Translations under genes and position numbers: made by a program
Assembly (NCBI GenBank): GCA_944321875.1
Contig: CALUMX010000024.1
Coordinates: 1-47,363 of the forward strand
Source: an uncultured Muribaculaceae bacterium
GTDB lineage: Bacteria > Bacteroidota > Bacteroidia > Bacteroidales > Muribaculaceae
Direction: 5' to 3'
Length of the DNA stretch: 47,363 bases
Shown: positions 18,050 to 26,790 of the stretch, piece after piece
Layout: each line of letters starts with the position of its first letter
Position numbering within the stretch: position 1 is the first letter of the stretch
The notes under the pieces: generated by a model
Database searches by the model: none
Seen by the model: the letters and a program-made list of their open reading frames with translations, nothing else
What the model was told of the DNA's origin: nothing

Positions 18050-19540
18050 ATGGAAAAGTATATTTTATCATTAGACCAAGGAACCAGTAGCTCAAGAGCT
18101 ATTATTTTCAATTCGAAAGGCGAAATCTGTTCAAAAGCACAACGCGAATTTCCCCAATACTTCCCGAAACCGGGCTGGGTAGAACACAATCCTCATGAAA
18201 TCTGGTCATCACAGGCCTCCGTCATTGCCGAAGCTATTACACAAATCGACATCAACGGACTGAACATTGCCGGTATCGGCATCACCAACCAACGAGAAAC
18301 GACTATCGTCTGGGACAAGGATACGGAAGAACCCATCTACAATGCCATCGTATGGCAGGACCGCCGTACCTCCGAATACTGCGACGAACTGAAACGCCAG
18401 GGCAAGACTGATTTTATCCGCCAAAAGACAGGCCTTATCCTCGATGCTTATTTCAGCGCAACCAAAATCAAATGGATACTTGACAACGTGCCGGGTGCCC
18501 GCAAGCGCGCTGAGGCAGGCAAACTGATGTTCGGAACGGTTGACAGCTGGCTCATCTGGCGACTGACGCGTGGAGAATGCCATGTGACCGACGTTTCCAA
18601 CGCCTCACGCACGCTCCTCTTCAACATCAACACGCTCGACTGGGACGACGAGCTTCTCGAACTTTTCGACATCCCGCGCTCCATGATGCCGGAAGTGAAA
18701 TCGTCCTCCGAAATTTACGGCTATACAAAAACAACCATCTTTGCCCACAAAGTGCCTATCGCCGGAATCGCCGGTGACCAGCAGGCAGCCCTGTTCGGCC
18801 AGATGTGCACGGAGCCGGGTACGGTAAAAAACACCTACGGTACCGGCTGCTTCATGCTGATGAACGTGGGCGAGAAACCTATCCTCTCGAAAAACAACCT
18901 GCTCACAACTATCGCCTGGAAAATCGGCGACAAAGTGGAATACGCTCTTGAAGGCAGTATTTTCGTTGCCGGCTCTGTCGTGCAATGGCTGCGTGACGGA
19001 CTGGGCATCATCCGCTCGTCAGAGGAAGTGGAGGCGCTCGCCGCATCCGTTCCCGACACGGCAGGCGTCTACTTCGTGCCGGCACTGACCGGTCTGGGCG
19101 CACCTTGGTGGGACCCCTATGCCCGCGGAATCATCTGCAACCTCAGCCGTGGTGCTACAGCAGCCCACATTGCCCGTGCCGCCCTTGAGGGTATCGCCTT
19201 CCAGACAATGGACATCGTAAACGCCATGGCCAACGATGCCGGAGTAGGATTGAAAGACTTGAAGGTGGACGGCGGAGCATCCCGCAACAACCTCATGATG
19301 CAATTCCAGGCCGACATTCTGAATGTGCCGGTCGTACGCCCCACCACAACCGAAACGACGGCCCTCGGCGCCGCTTTCCTTGCCGGACTTGCCGTAGGCT
19401 ACTGGAACAGCATCGACGAAATCCGCAATATGACAGGCATTGAGCGGATATTCACACCTTCCGGCGATGCGGAAACCGTCAAAGAAAAGATTGAGGGATG
19501 GAAAGTGGCTGTCCGCCGTACGCTCAGCAATCCGCAATAG
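18050..19540 (+). CDS. glpK: Glycerol kinase
   Basis: 496 residues, the standard FGGY-kinase length. It phosphorylates glycerol to sn-glycerol 3-phosphate with ATP in the cytosol. Seen: the N-terminal phosphate-binding loop [21 protein letters not shown] and [13 protein letters not shown] near the glycerol site, [20 protein letters not shown], and the C-terminal FGGY signature region [19 protein letters not shown]. The facilitator gene glpF follows 43 bases later without a terminator, so uptake and trapping of glycerol are encoded together. No glycerol-3-phosphate dehydrogenase is in the window. The upstream 206-base space contains direct repeats that may be regulatory. Confidence 0.97.
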   Translation: MEKYILSLDQGTSSSRAIIFNSKGEICSKAQREFPQYFPKPGWVEHNPHEIWSSQASVIAEAITQIDINGLNIAGIGITNQRETTIVWDKDTEEPIYNAIVWQDRRTSEYCDELKRQGKTDFIRQKTGLILDAYFSATKIKWILDNVPGARKRAEAGKLMFGTVDSWLIWRLTRGECHVTDVSNASRTLLFNINTLDWDDELLELFDIPRSMMPEVKSSSEIYGYTKTTIFAHKVPIAGIAGDQQAALFGQMCTEPGTVKNTYGTGCFMLMNVGEKPILSKNNLLTTIAWKIGDKVEYALEGSIFVAGSVVQWLRDGLGIIRSSEEVEALAASVPDTAGVYFVPALTGLGAPWWDPYARGIICNLSRGATAAHIARAALEGIAFQTMDIVNAMANDAGVGLKDLKVDGGASRNNLMMQFQADILNVPVVRPTTTETTALGAAFLAGLAVGYWNSIDEIRNMTGIERIFTPSGDAETVKEKIEGWKVAVRRTLSNPQ

Positions 19541-19583
19541 GAAGATACAAAACTACGAAACACTCACATTAAAATCGATTACT

Positions 19584-20321
19584 ATGGAAATAACCTTATT
19601 CACGAAGTGCCTGTTTGAATTTATCGGCACGATTGTTCTTGTATTACTCGGTGACGGAGTAGTCGCCTGCTGTAACCTGAAACACTCAAAGGGCAACGGT
19701 GGAGGATGGATTACCATCACCATGGCCTGGGGTTTTGCCGTCATGTGCGGTGTGTTCATCTCCGGTCCTATCTCCGGAGCCCACTTGAATCCGGCCGTAA
19801 CTGTCGGGTTCGCCATTGCCGGACTGTTCCCTTGGGAAGCTGTCGGAGGCTACATTCTGGCTCAAATGCTCGGCGGTCTTGTCGGTGCCGTTCTCGTCTA
19901 CATGTTCTACAAAGACCATTTCGACGCAACCGACGACGCAGCCATGAAACTGGGCGTATTCTGCACGGCTCCGGCCATCGTCAACAAGCCACGCAATTTC
20001 TTCTGTGAAATCGTGGGTACGTTCCTGCTTGTATTCGTAATTCTTGCCCTCAACAGCAAGTGCAACTGCCCGACAATCGGAATGGGTCCATTGGGCGCAT
20101 TTCCGGTAACGATGCTCATCATGTCCATCGGTATGTCGCTGGGAGGAACTACCGGTTACGCTATCAATCCTGCCCGTGACCTCAGCCCGCGCATCGCACA
20201 CGCCATCCTGCCCATCAAGGGAAAAGGCGGAAGCGACTGGGGATACAGCTGGGTACCGGTAGCCGGCCCGATGGTAGGCTGTGTTCTGGCAGCGTTCTCC
20301 TACATGGCTCTCTTCATGTAA
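19584..20321 (+). CDS. glpF: Glycerol uptake facilitator (aquaglyceroporin)
   Basis: 245 residues from the ATG at 19584; the open frame runs back to 19440 inside glpK, but the extension is not family-like. A MIP-family channel of the inner membrane with six helices and two half-helices. Both NPA boxes are present: SGAHLNPAVTVG (NPA at 69-71) and GYAINPARDLSPR (NPA at 195-197). The D in NPARDL after the second box is the residue that marks glycerol channels rather than strict water channels. It passes glycerol by facilitated diffusion for GlpK to trap. Transcribed with glpK and closed by a strong terminator. Confidence 0.95.
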   Translation: MEITLFTKCLFEFIGTIVLVLLGDGVVACCNLKHSKGNGGGWITITMAWGFAVMCGVFISGPISGAHLNPAVTVGFAIAGLFPWEAVGGYILAQMLGGLVGAVLVYMFYKDHFDATDDAAMKLGVFCTAPAIVNKPRNFFCEIVGTFLLVFVILALNSKCNCPTIGMGPLGAFPVTMLIMSIGMSLGGTTGYAINPARDLSPRIAHAILPIKGKGGSDWGYSWVPVAGPMVGCVLAAFSYMALFM

Positions 20322-20346
20322 TACACTACGCTTAATAAGTTCCCCA

Positions 20347-20388
20347 AACGCCTCTTATCCGATAAACGCCGGACAAGAGGCGTTTTTC
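20347..20388 (+). terminator. Terminator of glpKF
   Basis: Arms AAACGCCTCTT (20347-20357) and AAGAGGCGTTT (20376-20386) with an inner CCG/CGG, followed by TT. Confidence 0.88.
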
Positions 20389-20459
20389 ATTACCCGTGAA
20401 CGAACTTACCGGCTTCTGAAGTGTTATATCTATATATTTAATCACATAATCATAATATT

Positions 20460-21044
20460 ATGGCACACGAATTACCAAAATTGCCGTACGCTCACGATGC
20501 ACTGGCTCAAGTCATCAGCGAAGAAACGGTCAATTACCACTACGGCAAACACGAAAGAGCCTATATCGACAACCTCAACAAACTGATTGCAGGCACTGAA
20601 TTTGAGAAACTGTCGCTCGAGGAAATCATACGCATCTCGGACGGTGCTGTCTACAACAATGCCTCTCAGGCATGGAACCACCTGTTCTATTTCATGGCTC
20701 TCTCCCCCAACGGAGCATTCGAACCGTCAGGAAAACTGGCAGAAGCCATCAACGAGCAATTCGGCTCTCTCGATGAGTTCAAGGAAAAGTTTGAGGCTGA
20801 AGGTCTGTCGCTCTTCGGTTCCGGCTGGGTATGGCTGTCGAAAGACAAGAAAGGCAAACTGGTCATCACGAAAGGCTTCAATGCCGGCAGCCCGCTGACA
20901 ACGCCCGACCTTACGCCGATACTCTGCTTCGACGTTTGGGAACATGCCTACTATCTCGACTATCAGAACCGCCGTGCCGAATACCTGCACCGGCTCTGGG
21001 AAATCCTCGACTGGAAAGTCGTAGAAGCCCGCTACGAACAATAG
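20460..21044 (+). CDS. sodB: Superoxide dismutase, Fe/Mn family
   Basis: 194 residues, cytosolic. It dismutes superoxide to oxygen and peroxide. The four metal ligands are in place: H27 (NYHYGKH), H74 (QAWNHLFYF), D158 and H162 (CFDVWEHAYYLDYQ). The motif set (GSGWVWLS, NAGSPLTT) is of the Fe-type or cambialistic group, as in Bacteroides and Porphyromonas, where one enzyme may take either metal. Monocistronic, with terminators on both sides. It is likely important for aerotolerance of an anaerobe. The choice of Fe or Mn is not certain, so the symbol is by convention. Confidence 0.95.
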   Translation: MAHELPKLPYAHDALAQVISEETVNYHYGKHERAYIDNLNKLIAGTEFEKLSLEEIIRISDGAVYNNASQAWNHLFYFMALSPNGAFEPSGKLAEAINEQFGSLDEFKEKFEAEGLSLFGSGWVWLSKDKKGKLVITKGFNAGSPLTTPDLTPILCFDVWEHAYYLDYQNRRAEYLHRLWEILDWKVVEARYEQ

Positions 21045-21065
21045 CACTCTATCCGATAACAGAGA

Positions 21066-21107
21066 AACGCCCCTGCCGGAATCACTGACACCGGCAGGGG
21101 CGTTCTT
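21066..21107 (+). terminator. Terminator of the superoxide dismutase gene
   Basis: Perfect 14-bp arms (21066-21079 and 21091-21104) followed by CTTTC. Confidence 0.88.
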
Positions 21108-21133
21108 TCGCTTATTCCTACAAAACCTAATGA

Positions 21134-21358
21134 CATGGCAAGCCAAGATTTGACGATTTGCAGAAGGACCGATATTCTTTTATCGTTGTTGACCGACAGA
21201 GCGGACATAAAACAGAATATCCGCTTCCTACCGTCGCATCCGGCACAAGATGTCTGGGATATGGTATCCGCGTTGAGGAAGACAAGTTTAACCCTTTTGT
21301 ATTCCTGCAAAAGGACAGCGACTTCTTCATAGAAAACCTGAAACTAACGACACGATAA
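21134..21358 (+). pseudogene. Remnant of a paralogue of the protein at 1743-3527
   Basis: The frame reads HGKPRFDDLQKDRYSFIVVD and on to the TAA at 21358. It aligns without gaps to the last 70 or so residues of the secreted protein at 1743-3527: both have HG, then 11 residues, then YS and I(V/I)xR, then SGHKTEY / TGKKSEF, then YGIRVEEDK / YGLTIEDDK. In the same frame two stop codons (21128 and 21131) precede it, and there is no signal peptide, start site or upstream coding sequence before the superoxide dismutase terminator. It is best read as the 3' scar of a deleted gene. A TTG at 21158 could start a 66-residue product, but nothing suggests it is expressed. Confidence 0.7.
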
Positions 21359-21374
21359 AGAGTCTTTCTATACT

Positions 21375-21420
21375 CAAAAAACGAAGGAGAATCAGCAAAT
21401 TGTCATGCCTGATTCTCCTT
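21375..21420 (-). terminator. Terminator of dapF-dapL
   Basis: Twelve-bp arms (21384-21395 and 21409-21420). Read on the minus strand, the stem is followed by CGTTTTTT, so it ends the reverse-strand dap transcript. Confidence 0.85.
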
Positions 21421-21463
21421 TCCGATAAATTACTGTATGTCAGAGAGAAATACAATCCTATTG

Positions 21464-22696
21464 TCAACCTATCCATTTTCGTATGCGCTCCATGGCTTCC
21501 TCGCAATCTTCATGACTGCCGAAGGCCGACAGGCGGAGAAATCCCTCGCCGCTCGGGCCGAAGCCCACGCCGGGAGTACCGACAATCTGGCACTCGTAAA
21601 GCATCCGCTCGAAAAATTTCCATGAACCCATCTCCTTCGGTGTTTTCAGCCACAAATAGGGGGCGTTTACGCCTCCATAGACACGCAGGCCGACCGATTC
21701 CAGCGCCGTGCGCATCGTCTGTGCGTTCTTCATATAGTAGTCGATATTGTCCTGAACCTGTTTCCTTCCCTCCGGGGTATAGACAGCCTCCGCTGCCCGC
21801 TGGGATATATAGCTCACTCCGTTGAACTTCGTACACTGCCGGCGGTTCCACAGCTGATTGAGCGACACCCGCTCTCCTGTCAGCGTCACGGCCGTCACCT
21901 CCTTCGGAACGACCGTATAGCCACAGCGCACGCCCGTAAATCCCGCCGTCTTGGAGAAGCTGCGTATCTCGATAGCCACTTTCCTTGCTCCCCGTATCTC
22001 ATAAATGGAGTGCGGCACGTTGTCCTCACTGATGAACGCCTCATAAGCGGCATCAAACACGATTAGCGTGTCGTTGGCCAACGCATAGTTGACCCACTGC
22101 CGCAACTGCTCGTGGGTGAGCGTCGTTCCCGTAGGATTGTTGGGATAGCACAGATAAATCAAATCGACCCTGTGTTTGGGCAGCTCCGGAACAAAATTGT
22201 TCGTTTCTGTACAGGGAAGATATTCCACATTGCTCCACCGTCCGTCCTCACCAAGCACGCCGGAACGTCCACACATGATGTTGCTGTCGACATAGACCGG
22301 ATAGACAGGGTCGGTAATTCCCATGCTGTTGTCCCAACGGAGCAGTTCTCCGACGTTGCCGGTGTCGCTTTTCGCCCCGTCGTTGATAAAAACCTCCGAA
22401 GGAGAAAGATGAACGCCACGCGCCGCATAGTCATGCTTGAGAATCGCGTCCTTCAGGAAGTCATAGCCCTGTTCCGGGCCATAGCCGTGGAACGTGGCCG
22501 ACGATGCCATTTCGTCTACCGCACGGTGCATCGCCTCTATGCAAGCCTGCGGCAAGGGACGTGTCACGTCGCCGATGCCGAGACGCAGGATTCGGGAATT
22601 CGGATGTGTCACTCTGTACGAATTTACTTTTTTCGCAATGTCCGAGAACAAATAACTGCCCGGAAGTTTCAGGAAATGTTCGTTTACGAGAGCCAT
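21464..22696 (-). CDS. dapL: LL-diaminopimelate aminotransferase
   Basis: 410 residues, the normal size of DapL, a class I/II PLP aminotransferase. It makes LL-diaminopimelate directly from tetrahydrodipicolinate with glutamate as donor, bypassing the succinylase route to lysine and to cross-linking in peptidoglycan. Seen: the family-typical N-terminus [49 protein letters not shown] near 184-190, and the PLP lysine K249 in [17 protein letters not shown]. It follows dapF by 36 bases on the same strand, and the next pathway step is DapF itself. Confidence 0.97.
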   Translation of the reverse strand: MALVNEHFLKLPGSYLFSDIAKKVNSYRVTHPNSRILRLGIGDVTRPLPQACIEAMHRAVDEMASSATFHGYGPEQGYDFLKDAILKHDYAARGVHLSPSEVFINDGAKSDTGNVGELLRWDNSMGITDPVYPVYVDSNIMCGRSGVLGEDGRWSNVEYLPCTETNNFVPELPKHRVDLIYLCYPNNPTGTTLTHEQLRQWVNYALANDTLIVFDAAYEAFISEDNVPHSIYEIRGARKVAIEIRSFSKTAGFTGVRCGYTVVPKEVTAVTLTGERVSLNQLWNRRQCTKFNGVSYISQRAAEAVYTPEGRKQVQDNIDYYMKNAQTMRTALESVGLRVYGGVNAPYLWLKTPKEMGSWKFFERMLYECQIVGTPGVGFGPSGEGFLRLSAFGSHEDCEEAMERIRKWIG

Positions 22697-22732
22697 ATCT
22701 GATTGTATATCTGTTTATGTAGTTATTCTGTT

Positions 22733-23551
22733 TTAAATATCAATGTTTCCGTCGTACACCCGGGTAGCAGGACCTGTCATGTAGACGTGTCCGTTTGCGA
22801 GCCTCCAGTCAATCTGCAGCGTACCGCCATCCATCACGACCGACAGCGACCTGCCGCACCTTCCGGAATAGGCCGCCGCTACAGCCGCCGCACAGGCTCC
22901 TGTGCCGCAGGCCTGCGTAATGCCGGACCCACGCTCCCACACCCGCATCCGAATGCAACCGGCCGACAACACCTGCACTATCTCCACGTTGACACGGTCA
23001 GGAAAATGAGGATGGCGTTCCAAACGGGCACCTACATCCGCCAGGTCAACGGCTTCGACATCGTCGACAAACACGACCAAATGCGGATTCCCCATGCTGA
23101 CGGCAATTCCTTCCCGACCTTCGTACCAATCGCCCAAAGGCACGGCATGAATACCGGAAGGAACATCCATGTCGACGGTCACGGAGTCTACCATCCGAGG
23201 CCGTGCCACGTTCAAATATATATGTTTGATTCCAGAAAGAGTTTCCAAAGTCAGACTTGACTTTCTCGTCAGTCCTTCTTCATAAAGATACTTTCCGATG
23301 CAACGCGTGGCATTACCGCACATCAGTGCCTCCGACCCGTCGGCATTAAAGATTCGCATACTGAAATCTGCCACCTTCGACGGTCCTATAAGCACCAGTC
23401 CGTCACTCCCGATTCCCGTGTGCCGCCTGCTCCACTGGCGGGAGAGCGCCTCGGGATTACGAAGCGGATAACGCATCGTATTGACATATATGTAATCATT
23501 GCCTATGCCATGCATCTTTGTAAAAGCCACAGTTGCCATATTGTCATCCAA
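22733..23551 (-). CDS. dapF: Diaminopimelate epimerase
   Basis: 272 residues. A cofactor-free epimerase converting LL- to meso-diaminopimelate in the cytosol. Both catalytic cysteines are visible: C78 in MCGNATRC and C215 in QACGTGAC. Other hallmarks are [25 protein letters not shown] and [13 protein letters not shown]. The first four residues (MDDN) may be an extension; the M at position 5, just before [10 protein letters not shown], is a possible alternative start. It is the first gene of dapF-dapL. A perfect -7 box lies about 37 bases upstream. Confidence 0.96.
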   Translation of the reverse strand: MDDNMATVAFTKMHGIGNDYIYVNTMRYPLRNPEALSRQWSRRHTGIGSDGLVLIGPSKVADFSMRIFNADGSEALMCGNATRCIGKYLYEEGLTRKSSLTLETLSGIKHIYLNVARPRMVDSVTVDMDVPSGIHAVPLGDWYEGREGIAVSMGNPHLVVFVDDVEAVDLADVGARLERHPHFPDRVNVEIVQVLSAGCIRMRVWERGSGITQACGTGACAAAVAAAYSGRCGRSLSVVMDGGTLQIDWRLANGHVYMTGPATRVYDGNIDI

Positions 23552-23587
23552 TCTTTATCAAGCGTTTCGTTTTTCTCTTATCTGCTG

Positions 23588-23595
23588 CAAATATA
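23588..23595 (-). promoter_or_regulatory. Candidate -7 element of dapF-dapL
   Basis: The plus-strand CAAATATA is TATATTTG on the minus strand, an exact TAnnTTTG. No clear -33 TTG is seen at the expected distance. Confidence 0.5.
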
Positions 23596-23739
23596 TAACA
23601 TTCGAAACACTCTCTGTTAATTTTGCTTTCTTTTTTCTTTTTAATATAACAATTAATTACAAATCATCACATAAATAAATTATTTACTATAAAATCATCA
23701 CACGACAATACCAAATAGTGACAAACATAAACATTCAAT

Positions 23740-23778
23740 AAAAAAGAAACGGTATTCCGACCACTGCCGGAATACCGT
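23740..23778 (-). terminator. Terminator of dsbD
   Basis: ACGGTATTCCG (23749-23759) and CGGAATACCGT (23768-23778). On the minus strand the stem runs into TTCTTTTTT. Confidence 0.85.
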
Positions 23779-23805
23779 CCATATCGGTCTGAGAAGGGAT
23801 GCGGA

Positions 23806-25842
23806 TTACTTCTTGTAACCGTCGATACCTTTCTGCAGGAAGTTGTCAAACTTAGAGATGTTCTCGTCGTAGTAAGCCGGACCTGAGAGCATGTTGCCTT
23901 CGTTGTCAAGCACTACATAATACGGCTGAGAGTTAGCTCCGAACTTGTAACGTTGCAAGTAGCTCCAAAGGTCGCCATAGGTGCGGAGTTTCACTTCCTT
24001 ACCGTTTTCCTGTACTACAATCGGTTTTTCGAGATCTTTCTTATCGTCGACCATCAGCGTAATCATAACGAAGTTCTCCTCAATCTTCTTCTGGATTTCG
24101 TCAGTATCGATTACGGCAGCCTCCATCTTACGGCAGTTGACGCAACCATAGCCGGAGAAATCAAGGAATACAGGCTTGCCCATCTTCTTGGCAGCCGCCA
24201 TACCTTCGTTGTAGTCGTCATAGTGTACGAACTTGCCGCTCTCGTAGAGGTTGAGGTCCTGCGTATACAACGGCGGAACGAATGCGCTGACGCTCTTCAA
24301 CGGCGCACCCCACAAGCCGGGAACCAAATATACGGCAAACGAGAGAGAAATCAGAGCCAGGAAGAAGCGGAACACGCCCACGCTCTCCGTCTTGGAGTCG
24401 TGCGGGAAACGAATCTTGCCAAGCAGGTAGACACCGAGCAGCGTGAACATTACAACCCACAGCGCGATGAACACCTCACGGTCGAGGATACCCCAGTTGT
24501 AAGCCAAGTCGGCCACGGAGAGGAACTTCAACGACAAAGCCAACTCGATGAAACCGAGAACCACCTTCACGGAGTTCAACCAGCCACCCGACTTCGGAAG
24601 GCCTTGCAGCCATGACGGGAAGATGGCGAATACGGTGAACGGAATAGCCAATGCGAGCGCGTAACCACCCATACCGACAGCCGGACCGGTGAAGTCGCCG
24701 AGGCTCACTGCCTCAACAAGCAGCGTACCGATAATCGGACCTGTGCAGGAGAAGGATACGAGCGTAAGCGTAAAGGCCATGAAGAAGATGCTGAGAAGGC
24801 CGGAAGTACGCTCTGCCTTGTTGTCCATCTTGTTGGCCCACTTGTCGGGGAGCGTAATTTCAAACGCACCGAAGAACGAAATGGCGAAGACAACAAGAAG
24901 AACGAAGAAGATGATATTGAATACTGCATTCGTAGCAAGGTCATTCAACTTGCTCGGACCGAACACCATCGTGATGAACAGACCAAGAATGAGGTAGATG
25001 ACGATGATTGACAAGCCGTAGATGACAGCGTCGATAATCGAGCGGCGGCGTGAGCCGTGTTTCTTCAGGAAGAAGCTCACCGTCAGCGGAATCATCGGCC
25101 ATACGCAAGGCGTAAGCAATGATACGAGACCACCGAGGAAACCGGCGATAAAGATGTAGAGCAATGAGCTTTCCGTCTTTTCTTCCGTAGAACCGGCAGC
25201 CGTCGTGTCAACCGGATTCCATGTAGCATTCACCAGACCATTGTCCTGAACAGCAGGAGCCGGAGCGGCCTCCGCAGCCTGAGTGGCAGCCGTATCGGCT
25301 GGTGTGGCCGCAGCAACCTCAGTCTCCGCCTTTTCCTCCGCAACCTTGGCCGGGTCTTCCTTCACAGGAGCAGCGGCGGCAGCAGGATTGGATTCGGCAA
25401 ACTTGAAGTCGTAAGGCACAGGGTTGATGCAAGTCTGGTCGTTGCAACCCATATAGGATATGTAACCTTCGATTTTAAAGTTGGACGGGTCCTTGAATTT
25501 TACCTTCTGGGTGAAAGTCACACTGTTGACCCACCATCCGAGCGTCAGCTCATAGATAGCGTCGTACTCCTGGTGCGGAGCGCGGTCAGGCTTAATGGCG
25601 CCCACGAGTTCAACGTTCTCGAGAGTCTCCCATTTAAACACAGTAGGATTAGGACCACCTTCCGGCATCTGAGTGGCGTAGAGGTGCCAGCCGGAAGCAA
25701 TTTTAGCGGTAAACACAACCGAACCCTCGGTCTTTCCGCTCTTGTTCAGCTTAACATCCCATTTGATGGGGTCAAGCATCTGCGCATTGACATTGAAAAA
25801 TGCCAATAAGGACAATAGGAAAAGGGTGAATGTTTTTTTCAT
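23806..25842 (-). CDS. dsbD: Thiol:disulfide interchange protein DsbD
   Basis: 678 residues from the ATG at 25842; a TTG four codons upstream is less likely. The signal peptide ends at NVNAQ. The periplasmic alpha domain (about 22-155) has the cysteine pair GCNDQTC (133 and 138). An Ala/Pro/Glu-rich linker follows (about 152-215). The multi-helix beta domain carries C246 in LLTPCVWPM and C365 in SFSCTGPI. The C-terminal periplasmic thioredoxin domain has CVNC at 566-569. DsbD carries electrons from cytosolic thioredoxin across the inner membrane to periplasmic thiol proteins. It is divergent from a TlpA-like thioredoxin gene and near Omp28 with CPNC, both plausible acceptors. Confidence 0.95.
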   Translation of the reverse strand: MKKTFTLFLLSLLAFFNVNAQMLDPIKWDVKLNKSGKTEGSVVFTAKIASGWHLYATQMPEGGPNPTVFKWETLENVELVGAIKPDRAPHQEYDAIYELTLGWWVNSVTFTQKVKFKDPSNFKIEGYISYMGCNDQTCINPVPYDFKFAESNPAAAAAPVKEDPAKVAEEKAETEVAAATPADTAATQAAEAAPAPAVQDNGLVNATWNPVDTTAAGSTEEKTESSLLYIFIAGFLGGLVSLLTPCVWPMIPLTVSFFLKKHGSRRRSIIDAVIYGLSIIVIYLILGLFITMVFGPSKLNDLATNAVFNIIFFVLLVVFAISFFGAFEITLPDKWANKMDNKAERTSGLLSIFFMAFTLTLVSFSCTGPIIGTLLVEAVSLGDFTGPAVGMGGYALALAIPFTVFAIFPSWLQGLPKSGGWLNSVKVVLGFIELALSLKFLSVADLAYNWGILDREVFIALWVVMFTLLGVYLLGKIRFPHDSKTESVGVFRFFLALISLSFAVYLVPGLWGAPLKSVSAFVPPLYTQDLNLYESGKFVHYDDYNEGMAAAKKMGKPVFLDFSGYGCVNCRKMEAAVIDTDEIQKKIEENFVMITLMVDDKKDLEKPIVVQENGKEVKLRTYGDLWSYLQRYKFGANSQPYYVVLDNEGNMLSGPAYYDENISKFDNFLQKGIDGYKK

Positions 25843-26271
25843 AAAAAAATACAATTCAGCGTTAATATAGATAGACTTAGATTAGTTATTTCACTCAGAA
25901 AGAGGCCACAGAGGCAGCCTTGCGCTTCGCCGGGGGAAATACCTGGTCAAAATCAAGCAACCAAAGCCCGCCGGTATCAAATTTTATCCATTCAGCACCG
26001 GCAAGTTATACTTTGTTCGTTTTGGCCTCGCAATTTAGATATTTTTTTCCAATTGGCCAAGGCTATACACGAATTTTAAGACTTTGAAAATATATTTCTG
26101 CAACATAATCCGACGACACACTGCCGCCCTATCGTTAACTTATTTAATTATCAAACATCACATTTCGCCGCAGAATAGTGAAATTATGTAATTTTCACAC
26201 TATTTGAGCGGAGATTTTAAAATTAATCAGTACTTTTGAGTTGATTTAAAAACTAAATAACCCTAAACAAT
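25843..26271. other. Divergent intergenic segment between dsbD and the TlpA-like gene
   Basis: 429 bases with no gene. The half nearest the thioredoxin gene is AT-rich and ends in a promoter element. The half nearest dsbD is GC-richer and shows no clear promoter or hairpin. Confidence 0.6.
26231..26238 (+). promoter_or_regulatory. Candidate -7 element of the TlpA/Omp28 operon
   Basis: TACTTTTG is an exact TAnnTTTG 34 bp before the start at 26272. A TTTG at 26203-26206 is 24 bp upstream, a little too far for an ideal -33 element. Confidence 0.55.
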
Positions 26272-26760
26272 ATGAAAAAACTAATCTTAGTTCTATTAAT
26301 TGTCCTTACAAGTGGCGTAGCTTTTTCTCAAAACCGCCTTCCGAGTGTCCAATTGAAAGACATCAACGGCCAAACGGTCGACGTATCGAAACTTGACAAC
26401 GACGGAAACCCGATTATTGTCAGCTTCTTTGCCACTTGGTGCAAGCCATGTCAACGCGAACTGCAAGCCATCCACGAAGTTTATCCTGACTGGCAGGATG
26501 AGACCGGAGTAAAGGTTGTCATCATCTCTACCGACCAGGCTCAGGACGCCAACAAGGTAAAACCGCTCGTTGACGGTAAAGGATGGGAATATCAATGTCT
26601 TCTCGACCCGAACAGCGAGTTGAAGCGCGCGCTCGGCATCAACATGATTCCTTACGTCGTGATTCTTGACGGAGAAGGCAACATCGTCTACAACCACGTC
26701 GGATATGTTGACGGCGGCGAGGAAGAACTCATCGAAGTGGTGCGTAAATACGCCAAATAA
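26272..26760 (+). CDS. TlpA/ResA-like periplasmic thioredoxin
   Basis: 162 residues. Signal peptide about 1-19 (LTSGVAFS); no lipobox. The thioredoxin fold carries the redox motif WCKPC with C57 and C60, the beta strand IIVSFFATW before it, and the cis-proline in INMIPYVVILD. It is a TlpA-type reductase that keeps cysteines of other envelope proteins reduced, or delivers electrons during maturation. It starts an apparent four-gene operon with the DUF6029-type, Omp28 and T9SS-tail genes, and stands divergent from dsbD, which normally recharges such proteins. Confidence 0.9.
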   Translation: MKKLILVLLIVLTSGVAFSQNRLPSVQLKDINGQTVDVSKLDNDGNPIIVSFFATWCKPCQRELQAIHEVYPDWQDETGVKVVIISTDQAQDANKVKPLVDGKGWEYQCLLDPNSELKRALGINMIPYVVILDGEGNIVYNHVGYVDGGEEELIEVVRKYAK

Positions 26761-26790
26761 CATCACCCGAACAGCGCAACAGTCGAGATT

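Noticed and set aside
19440..19583. N-terminal extension of glpF
   Set aside because: It overlaps the end of glpK in another frame, and the MIP family starts at the ATG at 19584.
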